From the NCBI GenBank assembly GCA_029262095.1, contig JAJDAB010000022.1, positions 1 through 14,130 on the forward strand: 14,130 bases of DNA, written 5' to 3'. Source of the stretch: Candidatus Hydrogenedentota bacterium. GTDB taxonomy: Bacteria; Hydrogenedentota; Hydrogenedentia; Hydrogenedentales; SLHB01. Below the pieces are notes generated by a model. That model was not told where the DNA came from, did no database searches, and worked only from the letters and a program-made list of their open reading frames with translations. Positions 1-7,164 of the stretch are shown here, in pieces. Each line of letters opens with the position of its first letter. Within the stretch, counting starts at the first letter, position 1. Position numbers and translations under genes: made by a program.

Positions 1-1
1 A

Positions 2-1963
2 TCGCGACGGGTTCTCCGACTCGATGAGATTCCGCTTCGGCTTCAAAAAGCGTTCATCGCCACTGAAGACGACAAGTTTTACGAGCATCGAGGCGTTCGC
101 CCGGACGCTATCGTTAACTCGCTCCGATACATCCTTGAGACGGGCCGCGTTCGGGGCGGCAGCACGATTACGCAACAGATGGTACGAAACGTTGAGCCGC
201 TGCCGGTCGGCCAATCGCGTACCCTGCAACGAAAACTGACCGAAGCCATCATTTCGTTACAAGTCGAACGCCGGTACACTAAGGACGAAATCCTAGAGCT
301 CTATCTCAATCAGCTGTTTCTTGGGGGTAGCGCGTATGGCGTTGAGGCGGCATCGCAGCAGTACTTTGGCAAGACTTGTCTAGATGTATCGATTGCCGAG
401 GCGGCAATGCTCGCGGGGCTTGCGCGATCACCCAATAACAATCGCCCTGATCGCAAGCCGGATAACGCACGCGCGCGTCGGCGAATTGTGCTGGGCCAGA
501 TGCTGGGGAACGGTTTCATTACAGAAGAAGAATTCGAAGTCGCGGACACGGAATCGCTGATCGCGTCATTACAGACCGATGAAGAACTGGCCGTTTCGAT
601 GGGCGATGACGAGTCGGAGTGGCGACCGAATGAGTTCTTGGCACCGTATTTTTGCGAAGCAACCCGTGTCGATTTGCGAAAGCGAAATTTGGTGAACAAG
701 GCGGACCTCCTTGAATCCGGCTTGGAAATCCACACCACAATCGATCTAGGTCTGCAAGTAAAAGTGCAGGAAATTTTTAAGACCCATTTGCAAAAATTCG
801 ATGATGACAAACTGAACTATTTGCGGCGGGCGCGGCGTGAGTCCGAATTCGTACCTGTTTCCGGCGCGTTGGTGTTGATCGACAACCGGCAGGGCAGGCA
901 AGGGTTTGTTCGTGCGATGTTTGGCGGACGCGATTTTGAAACCGAAAAATTCAATACCGCGACCCAGGCAAAACGGCAACCTGGTTCCAGCATCAAGCCG
1001 TTCGTTTGGACCACCGCGATGAAACAGGGCATGCGGCCATCGAGTGTGGAATTGGATACGCCGCTGACGATCATGGTCGGCACGGGTAAGTATTGGTCGC
1101 CGAGAAACTTCGGTGGCGGGTATAGCGGAGCGACAACGCTGCGCAGGGCGTTGGAGCGATCGGTCAATATCGTGGCGGTCAAGCTCGTGCGGCGCTATGG
1201 TCTTTCGGCGGTTCGCGATACGCTTCAACAGATGGGAATCCAAACGCCGATTCCGGACAACCTTGGGTTGACGATTGCGTTGGGCAGTCTCGTCGTCAAT
1301 CCACTGGAGCATTGCGCCGCGTATTCGACGTTCGCCAACGGAGGTGTGTATTACCCGCCAGTGTTGGTCAGCGAACGCCGGAACCGAGATGGCATCACGG
1401 AGTTCAAGGCGCGACCGAAAGGCAACCGAGTGTTGGACGAAAATATCGCGTACTTAATGACGAATGTCATGGAAGGTGTGGCCGTCCGAGGGACGGGTGC
1501 GCGGTCGCGTCCACTTGAACGGCCACGCGCTGGTAAGACCGGCACGACGAACGATGCGAGGGACGTCTGGTTTTGTGGGTTTACTCCGCAGTTCACCTGT
1601 GTCGTCTGGATCGGATATCGAGATTATCGCTCACTTGGCGCGGGACGCGGATTTACCGGCGGACGTTTGGCGTGTCCTATTTGGACGGAAGTGATGATCG
1701 AAGCACATCGCGATCTGCCGGTGTTGGAGTTTGATGTGCCGCCCGATATCGCGTTTTACGGATCGGGACCGGGATTTAAGGAGGCGTACTTGAAGGGCGA
1801 CAACTGGTCACCCGCTCCCGAACAACAACCTGCGGATCTTCGTCCCCTCGAGGATCCGGGAGCACCACAACCTGCGCCGGGGATGGTCCCGCAGACGCCT
1901 CAGGATGAAGAAAAGGAACTTGAGGACCTGTTTGGGCCGATATTTGAAGGGTTTAACACCTAA
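2..1963 (+). CDS. Class A penicillin-binding protein (PBP1A-type peptidoglycan glycosyltransferase/transpeptidase), 5' partial
   Basis: This bifunctional enzyme polymerises lipid II into glycan strands and cross-links stem peptides at the outer face of the inner membrane. The frame is open to the left edge, so the N-terminus and membrane anchor lie outside the window; the first in-frame ATG (179) is inside the GT51 domain and is not the real start. Of 653 visible residues, the GT51 motifs are EDDKFYEHRG (22-31, catalytic Glu22), GGSTITQQ (52-59) and a downstream RK...E...ILELYLNQ stretch. The transpeptidase motifs are all present: SSIK (329-332, nucleophile Ser329), SVN (387-389) and KTGT (512-515). 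The last ~50 residues form a Pro/Gln-rich then acidic tail typical of periplasmic linkers. The TAA stop is followed by a 142-nt gap. Family assignment is very secure; the exact subclass (PBP1A versus PBP1B/1C) is inference. Confidence 0.96.
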   Translation, partial: SRRVLRLDEIPLRLQKAFIATEDDKFYEHRGVRPDAIVNSLRYILETGRVRGGSTITQQMVRNVEPLPVGQSRTLQRKLTEAIISLQVERRYTKDEILELYLNQLFLGGSAYGVEAASQQYFGKTCLDVSIAEAAMLAGLARSPNNNRPDRKPDNARARRRIVLGQMLGNGFITEEEFEVADTESLIASLQTDEELAVSMGDDESEWRPNEFLAPYFCEATRVDLRKRNLVNKADLLESGLEIHTTIDLGLQVKVQEIFKTHLQKFDDDKLNYLRRARRESEFVPVSGALVLIDNRQGRQGFVRAMFGGRDFETEKFNTATQAKRQPGSSIKPFVWTTAMKQGMRPSSVELDTPLTIMVGTGKYWSPRNFGGGYSGATTLRRALERSVNIVAVKLVRRYGLSAVRDTLQQMGIQTPIPDNLGLTIALGSLVVNPLEHCAAYSTFANGGVYYPPVLVSERRNRDGITEFKARPKGNRVLDENIAYLMTNVMEGVAVRGTGARSRPLERPRAGKTGTTNDARDVWFCGFTPQFTCVVWIGYRDYRSLGAGRGFTGGRLACPIWTEVMIEAHRDLPVLEFDVPPDIAFYGSGPGFKEAYLKGDNWSPAPEQQPADLRPLEDPGAPQPAPGMVPQTPQDEEKELEDLFGPIFEGFNT

Positions 1964-2008
1964 TGAGCGCGGAAATTGGATATTTTGTACATGAATCAAA
2001 AACGGTCC

Positions 2009-2031
2009 AAATCCATTGAGCACTTGGATTT
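2009..2031. terminator. Inverted repeat downstream of the PBP gene, possible terminator or operator
   Basis: Two perfect 7-base arms (AAATCCA and TGGATTT) flank a 9-base loop, 46 bases after the PBP stop codon. The stem is AT-rich and no U-tract follows, so it is not a canonical intrinsic terminator. It overlaps the candidate -35 box of the next gene, so an operator role is equally possible. Confidence 0.25.
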
Positions 2032-2052
2032 AGGGCGAAATTGGTGTAAACT
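2024..2052 (+). promoter_or_regulatory. Candidate sigma70-like promoter for the exported hypothetical gene
   Basis: TTGGAT (2024-2029) and TAAACT (2047-2052) are separated by 17 bases. The match to consensus is only partial (3/6 and 4/6). Transcription would begin near 2059, too close to the possible GTG start at 2064 but well placed for the ATG at 2106. The claim rests on pattern matching alone. Confidence 0.22.
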
Positions 2053-2105
2053 CCTGACAAGTTGTGGCTGATGGATCATACAACCGGGCAAGGGTCGGCA
2101 AGACG

Positions 2106-2921
2106 ATGAAAATACTCAGACGTGTGCTATTAGGATGTATCGCGGGTGGTGTTATGGTCTCGTCCACCTGGGCGATTGAACCGGCTTACGTTGGTCCGAT
2201 GGGCAATCCTGAAGAACCGGGGACGCGACCTTACAAAGCGATGTATCGCGGCCTGAAGGCGCTGTTTGTACAGCCTGTCCGTGGAATGAAACGCGGGCAC
2301 TCAAAGATGCCGTATATCGGCGGCGTAGAAGGGATCCGCGGCGTGCGTCACGGTGGCGTTGAGTTGGTTGAAAGCACCTATACGGGTATGGCGGGAAAGC
2401 TTCAGCCAGGCCCCGCGCGTTTGCAGACTATGAATACGCATATCGACAGCGATCGCCGTTTGGCAGCCGTGGCCGATGGCCTTACGGCAGCCGCGTTGCT
2501 TCATTGGGCATTCAATGCGCCAGCGGCGACGGTCTTTGGCGCAGGTGGCTATGTCATCATTCAAAGTGAAGTCGACATTGCCGCGATGACCGAGGAAGAA
2601 GTGGCCTACGTCAAATATCGCAGCGATGTGGCAAAAGACATGGAAAATGAGTTCTCGCATCCCAATCGGGATGTAGACCGATATTTCAAGCGGCTTGATC
2701 GATCACGAGCGATCGAGGCGAAACATACGCCGCCGAATCCGGAACCGGAAGTTGTCGAGTATAAACTTACGGGTGACCTTATCAAGAAAGGTCGTAAGGG
2801 AAAATTAGTGGCACCCGCAGCCGAGCCTACTGAAAAAGTGCGCCGACGGAGAGCCATCGCGCCCCAGTCGACGGCGTCCCCCACGGAAAAAGTGCGCAGA
2901 CGGCGCGTAGTTGCGCCTTAA
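2106..2921 (+). CDS. Hypothetical exported protein with repeated arginine-rich C-terminal tail
   Basis: I do not recognise this 271-residue protein with confidence. The frame can be extended upstream to a GTG at 2064. I prefer the ATG at 2106 because it begins a clear Sec signal peptide: basic MKILRRV, a hydrophobic core, and likely cleavage after TWA (residue 23). A Cys at residue 11 follows LLG but lies too early for a usual lipobox. Residues 44-95 are rich in Gly, with a GLKAL...P..GMKRG...GI.GV..G..E pattern that faintly recalls small exported proteins of the TIGR04073 (exosortase-associated) type; this comparison is from memory. Residues ~155-205 are charged and probably helical. The C-terminus carries two 13-residue copies of PTEKVRRRR(A/V)(I/V)AP (241-253 and 259-271), preceded by a KLVAP variant, so the tail is strongly basic. 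The gene lies 78 bases upstream of the glycosyltransferase on the same strand. It is a convincing gene; function is unknown. Confidence 0.8.
   Translation: MKILRRVLLGCIAGGVMVSSTWAIEPAYVGPMGNPEEPGTRPYKAMYRGLKALFVQPVRGMKRGHSKMPYIGGVEGIRGVRHGGVELVESTYTGMAGKLQPGPARLQTMNTHIDSDRRLAAVADGLTAAALLHWAFNAPAATVFGAGGYVIIQSEVDIAAMTEEEVAYVKYRSDVAKDMENEFSHPNRDVDRYFKRLDRSRAIEAKHTPPNPEPEVVEYKLTGDLIKKGRKGKLVAPAAEPTEKVRRRRAIAPQSTASPTEKVRRRRVVAP
2826..2918 (+). repeat. Tandem-like coding repeat, two 39-base copies
   Basis: Copies at 2826-2864 and 2880-2918 both encode PTEKVRRRRxxAP, separated by five codons. Identity is highest over the shared core gaaaaagtgcgc. Many differences fall at synonymous or conservative positions, which suggests an older duplication kept for its protein sequence. 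Confidence 0.75.
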
Positions 2922-2944
2922 GCCACTCGCTCGTCGATATCCAC

Positions 2945-2958
2945 GTGCGGATCCGCAC
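2945..2958. repeat. Perfect 14-bp palindrome GTGCGGATCCGCAC
   Basis: The site is a perfect self-complementary 14-mer in the 78-base gap between the exported hypothetical gene and the glycosyltransferase gene, 41 bases before the ATG at 3000. As RNA it could fold as a 5-bp GC-rich stem with a GATC loop. A T-rich stretch (attttcttct) follows about 17 bases later, too far for a standard intrinsic terminator. It could be an operator, a weak attenuator or chance. Confidence 0.4.
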
Positions 2959-2999
2959 ATGCGCACGCTGCCGGATTTTCTTCTCCTCGGGGAGCCAGG

Positions 3000-4781
3000 A
3001 TGGCCTCGACCCTTTCCTCTTGGCGTAGTTCGCCGGTCCCGTTTTCGGTACTGATTTGCGTCGTCGTTGGTTTCGCGATTTTCTTCGAATTGGCTCGGAT
3101 GGATGTTGTCTCGGACAACGAAGGACAACGGGCAGCGCCTCCAGCGGAAATGTTGCGATCCGGCCAGTTCGTCGTTCCGACGATCAATCAGAACGTCTAT
3201 TTGGCCAAACCTCCGTTGCTCTATTGGTGCATTGTGCCGGTCTATTGGCTGACTGGTGGGCCGAGCGAGTGGGCGGCGCGGTTGCCCGGAGCGTTGTGTG
3301 CCATTGCGCTGGTGCTATGTGTCTATTTGATGTTGCGCAAAGCGGCGGGGGAGCGGCATGCGCGTTGGGCCGCTCTGATTACCGGGATCGCGCCTTATGT
3401 CTTGGAACGTGCGCGCTGGACGCAACTGGACATCCCGCTGACGTTTGCAATTTTTATCGCGATCACCACGTTGCATCTCGGGAAGAATGGTATTCGTTCA
3501 GCGGTGATCGGAGGGATCGCTTGCGGCGCAGCAATGATGCTAAAGGGACCGGTTGTGATTCCCTTTTTGTGGGCGGGGTGGGTTGCGAGTGTGATGGTCT
3601 TGAATCCCGCGTCGTTGGATAGATTCGGTGTTTGTATACGATGGTCGATCTTTTCGCTGGGGTTGGACTTTGTTCTACGCGGCTTTGCAGCGCTATTGGA
3701 TATTGGTGGCTTTCTAACGTTTCCTTGGGGTCTTGTTCTACTCGTGGGAGTGTGGACGTGGTACGCAGGGCGTGCCGACTGGAAAACGGGACGACTTTTT
3801 GCGCGTTGGTCATTAGCTGCGGTATTCGGAGCGCTATGTGCCGCGCCGTGGGCGGTCGCCGTGTTGCGCGAGGTCGGTTGGGAATACGTCCAGGCGTTGA
3901 TTGACGAACAGGTGCTTGAACGCACGCATACGGCGTCCAAGATTAATAGTGGGTCAACGTTGTATTTCTTTGCAGGCGCACCGCTTATGCTTGCGCCGTG
4001 GGGTCTACTGTTGCCTGCTCTATTATCGCGTAGCCTTTGGCGGGCATACGGTGGCTGGTACCGGTTCGCTGTAACGTTCGGGGGCATTAGTGTGGCGACG
4101 TTCAGCCTGTTTGCGGGAAAGGAGTATGAATACATCCTGCCCGCGATACCGTTCTTGACGTCGGCGCTGGCCTTTGTATGGCTCCACGAGGGTGATTATG
4201 GTACGTCTCGACTGCTGAATACCTGGGTGCGTCTCTGTAAAGCGGCGTTGCCGGGTCTCGTCGGCGGCATGGTACTGGTGGCCGCTGTATATTTCAGCGT
4301 AGCGAATCCACGTCCGGTGTTGCTCGTCGAAATTTGGGTGCTGGTCTTGGTTGCGGGGATCGCCTGGCGGTCGTTGCGCCTGAACGAGGGGCTCGCGCGC
4401 TTGGCGAGTGTGGCGTTGGCAGCGATTCTCATCGTACTGATTGCGCGCAGCTTTCATTACACGGGCAAGGAATCGCCGCAAGAGATCGTTTTCTACGTGG
4501 CCGAACTCCAGCGTCAGGGTTATACCGTTGAAACGTCGAAGTTCTATCCGGCGTTTGCGTTTTATTCGGACACGCCGATTGATGTGCTGCACGATGTCAA
4601 TCGATTGGAGGAGAACCTGCTGGGAGAGGTTCCCTATTTCTTTCTTACGCGTGTCGAAATCGCCGAAGCGTATCTCCAAGAGGTTCCGGCCGCGAATCGG
4701 CAGGTACTCGCTGGCCCGGTGACGAGCAAGAATCATATACTTATAGGCAATGTGCAAATGCGAGATATTGGAAGATCATGA
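3000..4781 (+). CDS. ArnT/PMT-like polytopic membrane glycosyltransferase (GT-C fold)
   Basis: This 593-residue protein belongs to the ArnT/PMT_2 type, enzymes that move a sugar from a polyprenyl-phosphate donor to a lipid or protein on the periplasmic side of the membrane. After a first membrane segment (about 13-32) comes the family's first periplasmic loop with DNEGQR (39-44), where Asp39 and Glu41 match the metal/catalytic acidic pair. It continues with EMLRSGQFVVP and YLAKPPLLYW (67-76), then EWAARLPGAL. Roughly ten further hydrophobic segments follow to about residue 485, and then a soluble domain of about 100 residues. A run of two prolines (47-48) sits inside the usually helical region after DxE. 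The ATG at 3000 follows a GGGGAG sequence about 7 bases upstream. The stop overlaps the next start (ATGA at 4778-4781), so the two are almost certainly translated together. The acceptor and the sugar cannot be told from sequence. Confidence 0.88.
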   Translation: MASTLSSWRSSPVPFSVLICVVVGFAIFFELARMDVVSDNEGQRAAPPAEMLRSGQFVVPTINQNVYLAKPPLLYWCIVPVYWLTGGPSEWAARLPGALCAIALVLCVYLMLRKAAGERHARWAALITGIAPYVLERARWTQLDIPLTFAIFIAITTLHLGKNGIRSAVIGGIACGAAMMLKGPVVIPFLWAGWVASVMVLNPASLDRFGVCIRWSIFSLGLDFVLRGFAALLDIGGFLTFPWGLVLLVGVWTWYAGRADWKTGRLFARWSLAAVFGALCAAPWAVAVLREVGWEYVQALIDEQVLERTHTASKINSGSTLYFFAGAPLMLAPWGLLLPALLSRSLWRAYGGWYRFAVTFGGISVATFSLFAGKEYEYILPAIPFLTSALAFVWLHEGDYGTSRLLNTWVRLCKAALPGLVGGMVLVAAVYFSVANPRPVLLVEIWVLVLVAGIAWRSLRLNEGLARLASVALAAILIVLIARSFHYTGKESPQEIVFYVAELQRQGYTVETSKFYPAFAFYSDTPIDVLHDVNRLEENLLGEVPYFFLTRVEIAEAYLQEVPAANRQVLAGPVTSKNHILIGNVQMRDIGRS

Positions 4782-7096
4782 CGCGTCGGGATTCAAAATC
4801 GTCCGCTAAGAAGAGTCAGCGCGACGAAACTGTTCGTCCGCAGCGGTGGCTGGTAGAGCTAAGCTGCGTGGCGGCGCTTGCAGTTATATCCCTGGCGGTG
4901 ATGTTCCCCGACTTGGTCACGATGCGCGGTTTGGTCATCCAAGACGATATATTCACGAGCGATATTCATAATTTTCATTTTCCGAATCGAGCGTTTCTTG
5001 CTGCGTCTCTCAAGGCGGGCGTATTTCCGCTATGGACTCCGTACACATACGGGGGCTTCCCATTTCAGGCACACATCGAGTCAGGATCGTGTTATCCCCC
5101 GAACTTGCTTTTGTATGGTTTGTTGCCCTTGGTTTGGGCCCAGAATATTAGCGTGTTGTTGCCGTTTGTCGTTGCTGCAATGGGGTTGTATTTGTTAGCT
5201 CGGGAAATCGGTTCGAATCGAGTAGGTGCGGCGTTGGGTGCCTTGGCGTTCATGTATGCAGGATTTTTCATCAGTCATGTTAAACATATGGATATGGTGC
5301 AAGCGGCGGCTTGGGTGCCCTGGCTTTTCTGGCTGATTGAACGTGGTATCGCGCGGAAAAACGTCGCCTACTTCGGTGCGTTCGCAGTGTTGTACGGTGC
5401 TCAAATACTGGCTGGTTTTCCGCACATAAGTTATTACACCGCGCTGACCTGTGCGGCTTATGCCTTCTTTCGCCTATTGAACAGCCGACAACCGGATTCG
5501 AGTCAGAATCCTTCGTCAGCTTGGCGTGCGTGGAGTGCGTTAGCGTGGATTGTTCGCCAACCGGCGGCATGGTGTTTCATTGGCGCGGGCGTTTTAGGTG
5601 TGGGGATTGCCGCGGTTCAGTTGATACCTGCGTTCGAATTGGCGAGTTTGTCGCCGCGTGGCGAGGGAACCGATATCGCATTCGCGACGGACTTCGCTTA
5701 CTACCTCCCAGACGTGATGACGTTTCTTCTACCGTTCATAAATGGTGACCCGGGTCTCACCACATATGCCGGAACGATTTTTTGGGAGAACTATGCCTAT
5801 CTCGGTGTCCTGCCGTTCTTGATCGCCGTCTACACTGCGATATTTCAATTTCGATCATCATGGTACATTCGCTTTTTCGCCGTGTTCGGTCTCGTTTGTT
5901 TTTCGCTGGTACTCGGAAAGTGGAGTCCGACTTTTTACGCGGCGTACTACGGGCTTCCGGGGTTCAGCTATTTCCGATTTCCGACGCGCTTCCTAGCGTT
6001 TGTGGACATGGCATTGGCGATTCTTGCGGCATTGGGATGGACTCGGTTGTCCACGCGATTCCAGGTCCGAAACTCTAGTGTAGCTGTATTTGTGGGTGTT
6101 GCACTTGTCTCAGTGACGTTTGGAGACTTGTGGTTTGTACAACGAAGGCATATTCCGATTGCACCTGCGAGCAAATGGCTCAGCGCGCCTTCAACGGTAC
6201 AGTACCTCCAGTCACAGCAACCGGAGCTTGGGCGTGTATTTAGTATTGGGGCCATCGAGACACACGAGGCGGCTTACAAGATGGCCGGTGGGTGGCAGGG
6301 TGAACTTCTTACCTATGATTTGCAGCGTTCGTTTATTCAACCGAATACGAATGTATTATTCGGGCTAGAGAGTGTAGATGGTTATATGAGTCTCGTTCCG
6401 GAATACGTCTCAGCAGTGTGGAGCGATGCGATCCATGACCGCGGCATAATCGCGACGACGTTGGGATTCGGGCCTGACGGAGATATCCTCGTTACGCCCG
6501 AATTCGTTCGGGTTGCGAGCGCGTTCAATGTGAAACACTTCATCTCTCACATGCCGATAACGCATCCGCGCTTAGCAAGGATTCCAGTCGACGGATACGC
6601 CTACCTCTACGAGAATCTCGACGTAATGCCGAGGGCGTATGTGGTTCCCAAGGCCCGCTGGGTATCGGGCGATGCAGAAGCGTTGGAGGTGATGAGGTCG
6701 TCGTCGTTTCGCCCGGACCGAGAAGTGCTCTTGAGCCAGCGAGGCGATTTAACACCGAGTGGGATTTCGAATGGGGTGTCAGGGACAGCGGTGATCGAGT
6801 CTTACAAGCTGCACCGAGTTATCATTCAAGCGAAAATGGGACAATCGGGTTACCTGGTATTGGCGGACACCTTCTATCCCGGGTGGCAAGCAATGGTGAA
6901 TGGGGGGGCCGTGGAAATATTGCGCGCGAATGTATCTCAACGCGCCGTGTATCTCGACGAAGGTGAGCACGAGATCGTTTTCGAGTTTCGTTCGAAGACG
7001 ATCCGGTGGGGGATTGCTGTTTCTGGTGGTTCGTTGTTAGTTCTCGTGGTCGTAAGCGTGGGCCTTGCCTTGCGTGACCGATCACGCAGCAGCTAA
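4778..7096 (+). CDS. YfhO-like polytopic membrane protein (putative GT-C glycosyltransferase)
   Basis: The 772-residue protein has the layout of the bacterial YfhO family, for which a role in glycosylating envelope polymers is reported in Bacillus. A short basic cytoplasmic N-terminus leads to a membrane segment (about 25-45). A loop follows with acidic residues in QDDIFTSDIHNFHFPNR (55-71) and the family-like PLWTPYTYGGFPF and YPPNLLLY stretches. Many hydrophobic segments follow up to about residue 450. A large extracytoplasmic domain ends in a hallmark motif, LVLADTFYPGWQAMVNGG, then an EGEHEIVFEF strand and a final membrane helix with a basic end. The start overlaps the upstream glycosyltransferase stop by four bases, which points to translational coupling and probably a shared pathway. 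Substrate is unknown. The family call is solid at superfamily level; enzymatic activity is inference. Confidence 0.85.
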   Translation: MTRRDSKSSAKKSQRDETVRPQRWLVELSCVAALAVISLAVMFPDLVTMRGLVIQDDIFTSDIHNFHFPNRAFLAASLKAGVFPLWTPYTYGGFPFQAHIESGSCYPPNLLLYGLLPLVWAQNISVLLPFVVAAMGLYLLAREIGSNRVGAALGALAFMYAGFFISHVKHMDMVQAAAWVPWLFWLIERGIARKNVAYFGAFAVLYGAQILAGFPHISYYTALTCAAYAFFRLLNSRQPDSSQNPSSAWRAWSALAWIVRQPAAWCFIGAGVLGVGIAAVQLIPAFELASLSPRGEGTDIAFATDFAYYLPDVMTFLLPFINGDPGLTTYAGTIFWENYAYLGVLPFLIAVYTAIFQFRSSWYIRFFAVFGLVCFSLVLGKWSPTFYAAYYGLPGFSYFRFPTRFLAFVDMALAILAALGWTRLSTRFQVRNSSVAVFVGVALVSVTFGDLWFVQRRHIPIAPASKWLSAPSTVQYLQSQQPELGRVFSIGAIETHEAAYKMAGGWQGELLTYDLQRSFIQPNTNVLFGLESVDGYMSLVPEYVSAVWSDAIHDRGIIATTLGFGPDGDILVTPEFVRVASAFNVKHFISHMPITHPRLARIPVDGYAYLYENLDVMPRAYVVPKARWVSGDAEALEVMRSSSFRPDREVLLSQRGDLTPSGISNGVSGTAVIESYKLHRVIIQAKMGQSGYLVLADTFYPGWQAMVNGGAVEILRANVSQRAVYLDEGEHEIVFEFRSKTIRWGIAVSGGSLLVLVVVSVGLALRDRSRSS

Positions 7097-7104
7097 ATTC
7101 GAAT

Positions 7105-7125
7105 CTTCGGTTCAGTGAATCGAAG
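7105..7125. terminator. Hairpin between convergent genes, possible bidirectional terminator
   Basis: CTTCGGTTC-AGT-GAATCGAAG folds as a 9-bp stem containing one G-T wobble, with a 3-base loop. It begins 9 bases after the stop of the YfhO-like gene and lies 40 bases beyond the stop of the convergent M1 peptidase gene. No U-tract follows on either strand, so Rho-independent termination is plausible but not canonical. Confidence 0.4.
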
Positions 7126-7164
7126 TTGCGAAGAGAGTACGGTGGACATCCTGTGCCCTGGACG

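Noticed and set aside
179..181. ATG 179 as the start of the penicillin-binding protein
   Set aside because: The same frame upstream encodes the first two GT51 motifs (EDxxFxxHxG and GGSTITQQ), so the gene begins before the window.
2064..2066. GTG 2064 as the start of the exported hypothetical protein
   Set aside because: It would put 14 residues before a well-formed signal peptide, lacks a ribosome binding site, and lies almost at the predicted transcription start.
2136..2138. Lipoprotein cysteine in the hypothetical protein (LLGC, Cys11)
   Set aside because: The hydrophobic stretch before the Cys is only about four residues. A standard signal peptidase I site after TWA fits better.
3395..4757. 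Two long minus-strand frames (246 and 244 codons) opposite the ArnT-like gene
   Set aside because: Both are antisense to a clear multi-pass membrane protein and have no hydrophobic pattern, motif or start signal of their own.
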